Below, one piece after another: positions 39,089-48,509 of a stretch of DNA of 64,000 nucleotides. Numbering within the stretch: position 1 is the stretch's first letter; each line of letters opens with the position of its first letter. The notes beneath the pieces are model-generated. The model was not told where the DNA came from, made no database searches, and worked only from the letters and a program-made list of their open reading frames with translations. A program made the position numbers and the translations under genes. Origin of the DNA: Chitinophaga sedimenti (GTDB lineage Bacteria > Bacteroidota > Bacteroidia > Chitinophagales > Chitinophagaceae); NCBI RefSeq assembly GCF_023156195.1, contig NZ_JAKUKA010000001.1, forward strand, positions 2,356,001-2,420,000, in the 5' to 3' direction.

Positions 39089-39719
39089 TTATGACTTGAT
39101 CCATTCGAAGGAGTTGCGGTGTATGATCACCCATCCGTTCTTCTCCATCTTTTTCATCAACCGGCTGATCACTTCGCGGGATGAGTTGAGGTCGGAGGCG
39201 ATCTCCTGGTGGGTTAGCCTGATATGCCGCCCCATTCTTTTTACCTGTCCTTCGATATACGATTCCAGGCGTTGATCCATATTCCTGAAGGCTATATCAT
39301 TGATCGTATAAAGCAGTTCTTCATACCGCGCTCTCCAGCCTTTGATGATGAAGTGCTGCCAGCCTTTGTATTTCCCGAGCCATTCATCCATGTATTGAAA
39401 GGGAATGGCGAGTGCAGTGACGTTTGTAAGCGTCTTCGCCAGTACTGGCTATTTTCCTGGCGGTATGCACATAACATGGAAACCGAACATGCTTCCCCGG
39501 GTTCAATGTCGTACATAAAGAACTCATTGCCCTCTTCATCTTCCTGGTAAATCTTTACGACCCCTCCAGTATCAACATGGCAGACCGGATGGATTGGCCT
39601 TTACGTAACATGACGGTTCCGGCAGGCAACTGGCGTATTTCTCCATGCTGCTCCATTTCTTCGTACAATTCCTCCTCAAGTCCCGGAAATAAATGGCGGA
39701 TTGAATATTGTTCTCCCAT
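39089..39719 (-). CDS. Crp/Fnr-family transcription regulator, frame-broken
   Basis: Start ATG 39719 (MGEQYSIRHLFPGLEEELYE). A cyclic-nucleotide-type beta-roll (LPAGTVMLRKGQ, AMLILEGVVKIY) is followed by DIEPGEACSVSMLCAYRQEN, then the dimer helix and a winged helix LTHQEIASDLNSSREVISRL. Breaks near 39560 (lost G in GGGG) and 39447 are repaired to 210 residues. The recognition helix keeps Arg-Glu-x3-Arg as in E. coli CRP, whose Arg180/Glu181/Arg185 read GTGA. Cys78 and Cys84 sit where a sulfur or redox sensor could be (inference). Its own start is preceded by a GTGA-N6-TCAC site 62 bases upstream; three further sites precede neighbouring genes. Confidence 0.88.
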
Positions 39720-39780
39720 ATCATTAAATTACAAATTAAAAACGGTCAACAGAAAGATACCGCTCCCCTGGCATTTTTAG

Positions 39781-39794
39781 GTGACAACGGTCAC
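39781..39794. promoter_or_regulatory. Crp/Fnr-type site before the crp-like gene
   Basis: GTGACAACGGTCAC, a perfect GTGA-N6-TCAC palindrome 62 bases upstream of the crp-like start at 39719 on the minus strand. It is in the divergent gap shared with the TauE gene, and suggests autoregulation. Confidence 0.7.
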
Positions 39795-39827
39795 ATATAA
39801 ATTTTTATGAAGGAATAAAGCGTTTGC

Positions 39828-39841
39828 GTGACTAAAATCAC
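39828..39841. promoter_or_regulatory. Crp/Fnr-type site before the TauE-like gene
   Basis: GTGACTAAAATCAC, matching GTGA-N6-TCAC with an imperfect inner base, ending 46 bases before the TauE-like start at 39887. It is the fourth site of the module and the second in the divergent promoter region. Confidence 0.65.
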
Positions 39842-39886
39842 CGTCCGTGGAAACCGGGTATAGCACCTTTACCCGAAATAACCATC

Positions 39887-40688
39887 ATGCATTTACTCGG
39901 GTACATTGCTTCATTATTGATCGGCATATCGCTGGGACTGATCGGCGGAGGAGGTTCGATATTGACCATGCCGGTCATGGTTTACCTGTTCGGCGTATCT
40001 CCTGTAACGGCCACTTCCTATTCCTTGTTTGTGGTCGGCTCTACCAGCCTGGTAGGCGCAGCCCAGCAATATAAACAGGGAACGGTCAACATCCGTATGG
40101 CGCTGCTATTCGCCGCAACCTCCGTGGCTGCCGTTTTCTCACCCGCAAGTGGCTGGTACCAGCCATCCCCGAGCATATCGGCAGCATATATGGGTTTTCC
40201 ATTACAGAAAGCTGGCTGACAATGGTGTTGTTTGCCAGCCTGATGTTGGTGTCCGCTATTTTTATGATGCGCAACAACAATGCTCCGGGCGCCACTGTAA
40301 CGGCGGAAAAAAGATAAATATCGGTAAGTTGATCTTCTACGGCACAGGTATCGGGCTGGTAACAGGCTTGCTGGGCGCCGGCGGAGGTTTCCTGCTCATT
40401 CCCGCATTGGTACTACTGCTTCACCTGCCTATGAAAGAGGCGGTAGGCACCTCCCTGCTTATCATCGCCCTGAACTCATTGATAGGGTTTACAGGCAACC
40501 TGCACGACAAGGGAATGGATTGGCAGTTACTGCTGACTGTAACAGCATTGGCCGTTGCAGGAATCCTGTTGGGCAGCTACCTGAATAAGAAAATACCTGC
40601 CGGCAAACTGAAAAAGGCCTTTGGATGGTTTGTGCTGGTTATGGGCATTTATATCCTGGTGAGGGAAATCGCGGGCATGCCCGACTAG
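39887..40688 (+). CDS. TSUP/TauE family sulfite or sulfonate exporter, frame-broken
   Basis: Start ATG 39887 (MHLLGYIASLLIGISLGLIG) with the TauE signature GLIGGGGSILTMPVMVYL and SYSLFVVGSTSLVGAA. The frame changes near 40135 (continuing TRKWLVPAIPEHIGSIYGFS) and near 40308 (continuing INIGKLIFYGTGIGLVTGLL). The second internal repeat is GLLGAGGGFLLIPALVLLL ... VGTSLLIIALNSLIG, the usual two-fold inverted topology of eight helices. Restored length about 267 residues. It lies divergent from the Crp regulator with a GTGA-N6-TCAC site upstream. In this context it would export the sulfite made by the persulfide dioxygenase (inference). Confidence 0.88.
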
Positions 40689-40806
40689 GTGTCTGGACTG
40701 CCATGAAAATGATTGCTGGATGGTCATGCGATTTTAATTAATCCATTACTTTGTCGAGAATTAAATCCTGTTAGGACTATCTCAGTATTTTAAAAGTATT
40801 TCAATC

Positions 40807-41549
40807 ATGAAAGTTTTAGTAATCGGAGGAACCGGCCTCATTGGAAAAGATGTATGTGTAAAATTGCAAAATGCTGGTCACGAGGTAATTGTAGGATCAC
40901 CAAGCCGGGGTGTTGATATCCTGACCGGCGAAGGCCTGGAAGAAGCGCTGGCGGGAACAGCCGTTGTGATAGATCTGTCCAATTCCCAATCTCCGGATGG
41001 AGAAACCGCTTTACACTTTTTCGGTACTGCGGGCAAAAACCTGGTAGCAGCGGAGAAAATTGCAAACGTTAAACATCATCTTATACTTTCTATTGTTGGC
41101 GTTCCCCTTGCTCAGCATATAGGTTATTTACAGGCTAAGAAGCTGCAGGAAGACACTATCGCAACATCCGGCATTCCTTATACCATCATTCGTTCGACGC
41201 AATTCCATGAACATATTTCGACGATAATCGACGTTCAGAGTGAAGGCAAAGCGGTACACGTTTCGACAGTCGATTACCAACCGATCGCCGTTGCAGATGT
41301 TGTAAGCTATGTTGTTAAATTTGCCCTGGAAGAACCGAAAAATGGGATTGTTGAGATAGCCGGTCCCGATCGTGGCCGGATGAACGAATTTGTAAAAAGT
41401 TACCTCGACGAAAAGCCTGAAGAAAAAGTAGTAGTAGCCAACGATGACAATAAATATATGTTCTTCGAGATACCAAGAGGTTTGCTGGTGCCTGCAGGAG
41501 ATTTTCACCCGGGGAAATCAGGTTTGATGACTGGAAAAAGTCCTCATAA
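40807..41549 (+). CDS. NmrA/NAD(P)-binding atypical SDR protein, frame-broken near the end
   Basis: Start ATG 40807 with the dinucleotide motif MKVLVIGGTGLIGKDVC (GGTGxIG). It continues HHLILSIVGVPLAQHIGYLQ and IPYTIIRSTQFHEHI (atypical SDR active region: Tyr-x3-Lys is represented by YLQAKK) and VDYQPIAVADV. A lost G near 41513 hides the natural end EIRFDDWKKSS at TAA 41547-41549; the longer frame beyond runs antisense through the next gene and is an artefact. About 248 residues. Members use NAD(P)H or act as redox sensors; substrate unknown. It converges with the MocR gene. Confidence 0.85.
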
Positions 41550-41626
41550 ACCCGATGACTGTGGCCAGTATAGGGCAACGGGATCAATTTCGCCCTGCTG
41601 CCCTATACCTTGCCCCGCGGCCAGAC

Positions 41627-43102
41627 TCACCTGCACTCCTTCAGCGCCCCGATAAATTTTTGCATTTCTGCTGTATTCAGGGAAGCGAATCCGAGCCTTA
41701 TCCCATTGACGTTTTCGTTGTATCGGTATAGGCTGCCTTCGTTCATGAAAATACCCTTTTCTGCTAACCGACTGGCAAGATCAGGAATTGAATACGCCGG
41801 GGGAAACGTGGCCCAAACAGCCATGCCGCCAGCCGGCGTGTTAAAATGAATGAGGTCCCCCACGGAGGAATTAAGCATGTCGCAGAAAATATCCCGCCGT
41901 TCTTTATACAACTTCACCGATCTCCGTAAATGTCTCTGCATTTCACCGGTGTTAAAAAAATGCGCGACAGCTTCCTCAAACAACACGTCACCGCGGATTT
42001 CCACCATCTGTTTGAACATGGAAGCCTGCCGTATGAAATCATCCCCTGCAACCAGGTACCCCAACCTGACCGTAGGTGCTAATGTCTTCGAGATAGAACC
42101 AATATAAATTACATAACCGCCATGGTCTGCGCTGGCTAAAGGTAGTATTGGAGCATTTTCATAATGAAAATCATAATCATAATCGTCCTCAATAACCGGA
42201 AGACGGTACGTTCGAATAATATCCAAAAGTTTAATTCTTCTTTCTTTACTGAGGGTGACGGTTGTGGGGTGATGATGGTGAGGAATAATGTATAACAGAT
42301 CAGGGGGCGACTTTTTGCAGAGGCGCTCAATTTCGTCGACATCAATTCCATTCTCATCCACTTTTACCTTGATCAGTTTCGCACCCATCTGTTCAAAAAG
42401 CCTATCGGCAAGAATGTAATTTAAATCACCGACGACGACCGTACTCCCGGGACGCAGGATCAAGCTTGCCGCTATAAAGATCGCCAGCTGGGCCCCATGG
42501 GTAACGAGCACATGACTGGGGTCGAGATGGAGTGCCCTCGTTTTAGCAAGAAAATGAGATAATTCGGTTCTCAAAGCCATACTTCCGGCGGCACTATCGT
42601 TCAAAAGCCTGCCATGGAGGTAAACTCTTTTAGACAAGAACCGGTAACGGTCATAAATCGAGTCCAATGGCGCCAGCCTCACATCGGGATAGCCGTCATT
42701 CATCATCAATTGGTGAGCACTCAATGTTCTTTTGGAAACCCGCCAGGAAGCGACTTTCTTATAGAAACTATTATATTCCTCGCCACCGGGCCTTTTGACT
42801 GCCGGGGCCTCGAAGGGCTTTGGACGTACCACCGGGAGCTGTTGGGCAACAAAATTCCCCTTTCGTTCTATAACTTCTATCCATCCTTCAACCTGGAGCT
42901 CTTCATAGGCAGACACCACCGTTGTGCGGTTAATTTTCAACAGTGATGCCATGTCGCGGCTGGCAGGCAATTGATATCCCGGTTTTAATTTCTCATTTAC
43001 TATTAGCAGGACAATGCCTTCCGCTACCTGCTTAAAAACGGGAACAGCGGATTGCCTGTTAATTTCAATCAAATTACTGTATGGTAATAACTGTACTCCC
43101 AT
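41627..43102 (-). CDS. MocR/PdxR-type regulator (GntR helix-turn-helix fused to aminotransferase)
   Basis: 491 residues from ATG 43102 (MGVQLLPYSNLIEINRQSAV); the open frame upstream of this has no homologous content. GntR-type HTH at about residues 16-88 (LPASRDMASLLKINRTTVVS, ELQVEGWIEV), then a class I aminotransferase-like domain with LVTHGAQLAIF, LPVIEDDYDYDFHY and the PLP-binding Lys339 in GSISKTLAPTVRLGYL. MocR regulators sense pyridoxal phosphate or amino-compound adducts and often control the divergent gene. The adjacent small gene upstream is on the opposite strand. Confidence 0.9.
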   Translation of the reverse strand: MGVQLLPYSNLIEINRQSAVPVFKQVAEGIVLLIVNEKLKPGYQLPASRDMASLLKINRTTVVSAYEELQVEGWIEVIERKGNFVAQQLPVVRPKPFEAPAVKRPGGEEYNSFYKKVASWRVSKRTLSAHQLMMNDGYPDVRLAPLDSIYDRYRFLSKRVYLHGRLLNDSAAGSMALRTELSHFLAKTRALHLDPSHVLVTHGAQLAIFIAASLILRPGSTVVVGDLNYILADRLFEQMGAKLIKVKVDENGIDVDEIERLCKKSPPDLLYIIPHHHHPTTVTLSKERRIKLLDIIRTYRLPVIEDDYDYDFHYENAPILPLASADHGGYVIYIGSISKTLAPTVRLGYLVAGDDFIRQASMFKQMVEIRGDVLFEEAVAHFFNTGEMQRHLRRSVKLYKERRDIFCDMLNSSVGDLIHFNTPAGGMAVWATFPPAYSIPDLASRLAEKGIFMNEGSLYRYNENVNGIRLGFASLNTAEMQKFIGALKECR

Positions 43103-43174
43103 GGTGAATAAGGATATAATCGACACTAGGTTTAAAGGTATAATTTTACGACTTTTTGCTACGCGGAGGTGAAC

Positions 43175-43433
43175 TTGAGAGGGGGAACATATCAATACGG
43201 GCAATAGTTTTGAAACGATAAAGGGACAACAGTATACCATTAAGGAATTTTCGGGAGATGATAAGCTGAAAACCATCACTGTCCAAATCATCCGTGGCCA
43301 GGACGACAACGGGAACGATATCATCGACGTTTATCATGGCGATTTTGTGGATGCGGGGAGTCCGAACAGGCAGCGAATTATTTATACGGATAAATACGGG
43401 CGTCAAATGGTCGTATCTGTGGCGACGCAGTAG
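43175..43433 (+). CDS. Small hypothetical protein, start uncertain, frame-broken
   Basis: About 86 residues. The body (NSFETIKGQQYTIKEFSGDD ... VQIIRGQDDNGNDIIDVYHG ... RIIYTDKYGRQMVVSVATQ) is clearly protein-like and ends at TAG 43431-43433. No ATG is in frame. A TTG at 43175, preceded by GGAGG five bases upstream, joins the body if one G in the G5 run at 43181-43185 is surplus. Divergent from the MocR gene by 72 bases. No family recognised. Confidence 0.5.
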
Positions 43434-43538
43434 TTTTATTTGACAACCAAAATGCTACCGGTTTTATACCCAAAAAAGTGTTTAGAGCATTCTTGCGTGC
43501 TGCGGCGTGTCGGATTCTTGGATAACAGCAAAGAAAAA

Positions 43539-43572
43539 GCCTTAAAACCTTTTACTGTAAAGGTTTTAAGGC
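43539..43572 (-). terminator. Terminator of the tRNA-Pro gene
   Basis: A long inverted repeat (GCCTTAAAACC ... GGTTTTAAGGC) just 3' of the tRNA on the minus strand, followed by TTTTTC. Confidence 0.75.
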
Positions 43573-43575
43573 TTG

Positions 43576-43649
43576 TCGGGATGACTGGATTCGAACCAGC
43601 GGCCTCTTCGTCCCGAACGAAGCGCGCTACCGGGCTGCGCTACATCCCG
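43576..43649 (-). tRNA. tRNA-Pro (anticodon CGG)
   Basis: A 74-base cloverleaf read on the minus strand. The acceptor stem CGGGATG pairs with CATCCCG plus discriminator A. D arm GCGC-AGCCCGGTA-GCGC. Anticodon stem CTTCG/CGAAG with the 7-base loop TTCGGGA, giving anticodon CGG (codon CCG). T arm CTGG-TTCGAAT-CCAG. CCA is not encoded. An intrinsic terminator follows directly. Confidence 0.95.
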
Positions 43650-43847
43650 TACGGGGTTGCAAATGTAGCAAACCAACCGATAATTCAAAAATATTTCTGC
43701 ACCATATTATGTAATTGTCAACTCCACCCCTACGCAACCGTTGACCACCGTCTGAAAACCGTCCATCAAATCGCTCCCAAACCACCGTAACTACTAATTA
43801 CGCAAAGCCGTACATTGCCTCCCTATAATCCAAGAAAAACACGTCAT

Positions 43848-46360
43848 ATGAGTGATTCCAGAAGGGAATTCCTGAAAAAATCCATGCTCCTATCCGGCGC
43901 AGCCGGGCTTTCTTCCGTGCTGCCTGCATCCATCCAACGGGCCTTTGCCATTGATCCGGCACCCGGCAGTACATTTCTCGATGCAGAACATGTGGTGATC
44001 CTCATGCAGGAAAACCGCTCGTTTGACCACTGCTTCGGCACACTGCAAGGGGTTCGCGGTTTTAATGATCCGCGCGCGATCAGCCTGCCCGACAAAAAGC
44101 CGGTATGGCTCCAAACTAACGAAAAGGGCGAAACCTACGCACCTTTCCGGCTGGATATGATGGACACTAAAATCACCTGGATGGGCTCCCTGCCCCACTC
44201 CCGCGCCAGCCAGGTAGATGCTTACAACGAGGGCAAGTACGACAATTGGCTCATCGCAAAGCGGCCGGGCAATAAAATGTACGCGTCCATGCCGTTGACG
44301 CTGGGCTATTACACGCGCGAAGACCTGCCCTTCAACTACGCGATGGCAGACGCTTTCACCGTGTGCGACCAGAACTTCTGCTCGGCTATGACCAGCACCA
44401 CGCCCAACCGCTCGTTCTTCTGGACAGGCAAAATCACGCATCAGTGGGACGGTATCGAAAAAGCGCATATCCGTAACGACGACTTCAGTTATGCCAAACT
44501 CGACTGGGGCACCTTCCCGGAGCAGCTGGAGAAAAACGGGATCGACTGGAAATTTTATCAGAACGAGATCAGCTGCGGTGGCGGATGGAAAGGCGAAGAG
44601 CGGGCATGGCTGGCCAACTTTGGTTGTAACCTGCTGGAGTTCTTCGCGCCCTACCATGTAAAATTCAGCGAACGATATATTGCGAGCCTGCAGGCGCAGG
44701 TGGATACGCTGCCCGACGAGATCAATAAACTGCAGGAAGAAAGCCCTTCTTCGGAAGATGCCGCCGCCAAAAATAAAACAGCCGTAGCGAAGAAACAGGC
44801 GGCGCTGGACAATGCCCGCGCCGAACTGGCCAAGTGGAACAAGGATGCCTACGGCAAACTTACCGAGGCACAGAAAAAACTGAATGAACGAGCGTTTGTG
44901 GTGAACTCCGGCGACGCTGGTTACCGCTCGGTAACTACCATGAAATACAAAGACGGCGGCAAGGCGCGCGAAGTAACCGTACCTTCCGGCGACATCCTGC
45001 ACCAGTTCCGCAAAGACGTAAACGAAGGCAAACTGCCCACCGTATCCTGGCTGGCAGGCCCGCAAAACTTCTCCGATCACCCGAGCGCCCCCTGGTACGG
45101 CGCATACTACGTATCGGAAGTACTCGATATCCTCACTAAAAATCCGGAGGTATGGAAAAAAACGATCTTCATTGTTACCTATGATGAAAATGACGGCTAC
45201 TACGACCACGTACCGCCGTTCTCTATCCCGGATAACAACAAACCCGGTACCGGTAAAGTATCCGCAGGTATCGATACCGAAGTGGAACACGTGCGCCTGG
45301 CGAATGAACTGAAACAAGGCGTACCAGAGAAGCAGGCCCGCGAGGCCCCTATTGGCCTGGGCTTCCGGGTGCCAATGTTGATCGCTTCCCCCTGGAGCCG
45401 CGGTGGCAAAGTGTGCTCGCAGGTGTTTGAGCATACCTCTACCCTCCAGTTCCTGGAAACATTTGTCAATAAGAAATACGATAAGAACATCCATTGCGAT
45501 AATATCAGCGCGTGGAGAAGGGCTATCAGCGGCGACCTGACCGCGGCCTTCAGTCCGTTCGACGGTAGCAGCCCCAAACCACTGCCGTTCCTGGACCGTG
45601 ATAAATTTGTGCAGGACATTTACAACGCGAAGTTCAAGGCCGAGCCGGCCGGCTTCAGCGCGTTGGGAGATGACGAGATCCAGGCGGCGATTAAAGATCC
45701 CTCTGCGATCAAAGCGCGGCAGGAAAAAGGCACGCGCCCATCTGCCGCCCTGCCCTACGAACTGTATGCCAATGGTCAGTGGAATAAAGAGCAGCAGGCG
45801 TTTACCATCAACATGGCTGCCGGCATGCAACTGTTCGGCGAAAAGGCTGTAGGGGCGCCGCTCACTGTGTATGCGCCGCAAAGTTTTACTGATGAAGATG
45901 GCCGCACCGATGTTTGCCGCAACTGGTCGTTTGCCGTTAAAAAGGGCGACACACTCGACTACAGCTGGCCGGTGAAAGGATTCGAGCATGGTAAATATCA
46001 TCTGCGCCTGCATGGCCCCAATGGCTTTTTCCGCGAGTTTAAGGGTACCGCCAAAGATCCTGTGCTCGACCTGCGCTGCGAGTATCCGCCGGATGTAAAA
46101 AGGTCGCAGGCGTAAGCCTGAAGCTGCATGCTGGCGAGGCGCTAACGATTACTGTTAACGATAATGCATACGGACAAAAAGAGTTATCCCGCAACCTGGC
46201 GAAAGGAGTAACAGAAACGGTGAACCTGCCTTTGTCTAAAAGTTCCGGCTGGTACGACTTCACCGTTCGTATCAAAGGCGCCCAAACTTTCGAGCAACGT
46301 TTTGCCGGGCACGTGGAAAATGGGCTGGAATCCCGGACCGATCCGCAAATGAGCGCATAA
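43848..46360 (+). CDS. Phosphocholine-specific phospholipase C, Tat-exported, frame-broken near the end
   Basis: Start ATG 43848; the twin-arginine signal MSDSRREFLKKSMLL is followed by AGLSSVLPASIQRAFA. The phosphoesterase core has the family hallmark VVILMQENRSFDHCFGTLQG (residues about 49-68), then NFCSAMTSTTPNRSFFWTG, VSWLAGPQNFSDHPSAPWYG and FIVTYDENDGYYDHVPP. Two C-terminal DUF756-type domains complete it. Residues about 274-350 are a charged helical insertion (QVDTLPDEINKLQEE ... AKKQAALDNARAELAKW), probably a coiled-coil hairpin. A lost A near 46098 hides the last 85 residues, which end RTDPQMSA at 46360. The enzyme cleaves phosphatidylcholine-type head groups outside the cytoplasm and can provide phosphate. 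Confidence 0.92.
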
Positions 46361-46380
46361 CATATGATCGACATAAAAAA

Positions 46381-46421
46381 GAAGCGGCCTGCAGGAAACG
46401 GTCGCTTCTTTTTTTTTTTTG
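46381..46421 (+). terminator. Terminator of the phospholipase C gene
   Basis: GAAGCGGCC ... GGTCGCTTC hairpin followed by a T12 run, beginning 20 bases past the restored stop at 46360. Confidence 0.85.
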
Positions 46422-46600
46422 CCTAATTCAGATTTTCTACAGATTTTTGTACGATAATACCTGCGAACACACATTTAGCTAGCCTGCAATTGATCTACAC
46501 TCCTGTATTTTAACCTACTTCTGTTGTCATAATGTTTAACAAATTGCTCTTCCGCAAGGAGAAGCGATGGATATTTTTTAACGGAGGTAATAGCAAGGCA

Positions 46601-47398
46601 ATGAGTATACATATAGAAATAGCGCCTAAGTATGAGTTTTTGAGAAGTTATGTTGAGGACATACCGGTTAAGTTTAATTCGATGGGAGCTGTTGTGCATA
46701 AAGCGCGTAACGTGATTCGTGTAGACATTGCACGGAACACGAAACTCGTGATTAAGTCGTACCGACAGATTTACCTGTTTAACCAGTTTGTGTACGCCAA
46801 TGTGTTGCCCTCCAAAGCAAAACGAGCCTTTCATTACGCGGGAAAGTTGATCAGCAAAGGGTTTCGCACACCCGAACCCGTGGCCTACATTGAGTGTGTA
46901 GACAATGGACGGATGACGGACAGTTATTTTATTTGCACATACACCGATTATCAGCCTTTAAAAACAATACTGGAACTGCCACAGGATGAGGCCCGAAGGG
47001 TAATCGACCAATTTGCGACCTATACCGCATCATTACATCAGCAGCATATTTATCATAAAGATTTTTCTATCGGCAATATTCTTTTCAAGTATAACGGGCA
47101 TGAATATACTTTTTCACTGGTGGATAATAACCGGATGAACTTCCGGCAGGGCTCCTTTGCCGACCGTATGAAAAACCTCCGGCGCCTGGACCTCCCGCTG
47201 CCTATGCTCGCCTACTACGGCCAGCAGTATGCAAAAGCGACGGGCGAAAATGAACTGTTCACGCTCACCGCCATGCTGAATTACCGCAAAAAACGCATGT
47301 TGTTCCGTTACTGGAAAGGCCAGCTGAAACACTTCTTGCTTCGGTTTCTAACCATCCATCGACCTGTTTTGAGATTAGAACAAAAAAAAGCAGGATGA
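46601..47398 (+). CDS. WaaP/Kdo-kinase-like lipopolysaccharide kinase family protein
   Basis: 265 residues from ATG 46601 (MSIHIEIAPKYEFLRSYVED), preceded by GGAGG and AAGG; an in-frame ATG at 46532 would add 23 residues of unlikely sequence. Protein-kinase-like fold: KLVIKSYRQIYLFNQFVYAN (ATP-binding Lys), SYFICTYTDYQPLK hinge, catalytic loop HQQHIYHKDFSIGNILF (His-x-Asp-x4-Asn) and SLVDNNRM in place of DFG, followed by NFRQGSFADRMKNLRRL. These features match Kdo/WaaP kinases of Gram-negative envelopes, which phosphorylate LPS core sugars. A stand-alone gene without LPS neighbours. Confidence 0.8.
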   Translation: MSIHIEIAPKYEFLRSYVEDIPVKFNSMGAVVHKARNVIRVDIARNTKLVIKSYRQIYLFNQFVYANVLPSKAKRAFHYAGKLISKGFRTPEPVAYIECVDNGRMTDSYFICTYTDYQPLKTILELPQDEARRVIDQFATYTASLHQQHIYHKDFSIGNILFKYNGHEYTFSLVDNNRMNFRQGSFADRMKNLRRLDLPLPMLAYYGQQYAKATGENELFTLTAMLNYRKKRMLFRYWKGQLKHFLLRFLTIHRPVLRLEQKKAG

Positions 47399-47702
47399 AT
47401 ATCCTGCTAATGAACGCGTCAATTAAATAAGGGACCGTATCCCTGAATTACACCTAGTAAAAAGAGGTAAGGTAAAGGATATACGAAACATGATAGTCCG
47501 CACAAAGCGTACGGATATTACGTTTGGGTCATAGTAAAGGGAAAATAAAAAGTAAGATTATGTTCCTATAAAGAGGGTCTACATTACTATATACAGTTCG
47601 GGTTCGGTTTATCTTTATTGAGGAAATACTCTTAAGTCATTCAGATAACGACAAAGATATGGTGAGGAGACCATATCATCCCGAAAAAAAATATTCACAT
47701 TC
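47399..47702. other. Intergenic region between the convergent kinase and VTT genes
   Basis: 304 bases, AT-rich, no coding sequence seen. It holds two hairpins. AGCAGGAT-GAAT-ATCCTGCT (47389-47408) contains the kinase stop codon in its loop; on the minus strand it is followed by a T8 run, so it can end leftward transcripts. GATATGGT ... ACCATATC (about 47657-47678) lies 25 bases after the VTT stop. Nothing else is recognised. Confidence 0.5.
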
Positions 47703-48422
47703 TTACTGTCCGCTTTGCTTCTGCTTTATGTGCTTGTTTCTGATAATAATGTAAATGATGAGCGCCACTACCGAAAATCCTGCGATCCACAACAGCGCCC
47801 GCTCAATACGACCACCATTCCCGAAGATGGCCAGCAACACGACCAGTGGCGTAATACCGGCCATAGTGGCCAGGATAAATCTTTTGTAACGCATCCGCAG
47901 AAAACCGGCGACGATACCGAGGGCATCATTGGAGATAGACGCCAGACGGGTGATGATAATAGCGGGTACCCCATAAAGCTTTAAATACTTCGCAATGGTA
48001 TCCTGCGCCTTGGGACTGATTAACTTCCGCACCACGCCCGGCCCGAGATAGCGGCCAATGGCATAACCGAAAGACGAAGAGGCAAATACACCGGTCAGTG
48101 AAATGACCGACCCCCAGATTGGTCCGTACGCGGTGATAGCGATAATCATGACCAGGATGTTAGGGATCACGATCAGGAACATTTGCACCACCATCACCAG
48201 TACCAGCACTATAGGTCCGGCCATGCCAAATTCGGCCACCCAGTCGCGGATAAGGTCTTTATCTTTACTGGTGAGAATTTCCACCGCTTCGTTTACCCAT
48301 TCCTTAAAGGAAGGAATGAGAAAATAAATGCCGGCCAGTGTCGCCAGTACGCCCACCGCAATAAAAAAGGGCAGTTTACTTTCCCGGGCCTCTACGTGGG
48401 TAACAACAGGTTGCTTGGTCAT
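47703..48422 (-). CDS. TVP38/TMEM64 (VTT/DedA-type) membrane protein
   Basis: 239 residues, intact. An N-terminal membrane helix (FFIAVGVLATLAGIYFLIP) and a VTT core follow: GPIVLVLVMVVQMFLIVIPN, AYGPIWGSVISLTGVFASSS and FGYAIGRYLGPGVVRKLIS, then ARLASIS-type ITRLASISNDALGIVAGFLR with the conserved Arg/Asn-Asp, and two terminal helices. VTT/DedA proteins are scramblase- or transporter-like inner-membrane proteins linked to lipid carrier recycling. Divergent from the ABC exporter gene, 87 bases apart. Confidence 0.88.
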   Translation of the reverse strand: MTKQPVVTHVEARESKLPFFIAVGVLATLAGIYFLIPSFKEWVNEAVEILTSKDKDLIRDWVAEFGMAGPIVLVLVMVVQMFLIVIPNILVMIIAITAYGPIWGSVISLTGVFASSSFGYAIGRYLGPGVVRKLISPKAQDTIAKYLKLYGVPAIIITRLASISNDALGIVAGFLRMRYKRFILATMAGITPLVVLLAIFGNGGRIERALLWIAGFSVVALIIYIIIRNKHIKQKQSGQ

Positions 48423-48509
48423 ACCGTCACCTTCACAATTTACATACCATGAGCCCGGTGTTTGTTATTTTTATAGTACCGGCCCCAAACTTGCCGGACC
48501 TGCCTCCAT

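Noticed and set aside
41550..41655. C-terminal extension of the NmrA-like protein
   Set aside because: The extension is out of frame after a lost G near 41513 and runs antisense into the MocR gene; the natural end is at 41549.
43890..46013. 707-codon open frame antisense to the phospholipase C gene
   Set aside because: It lies wholly inside the opposite strand of a gene with clear catalytic motifs; its product has no recognisable domain and arises from codon bias.
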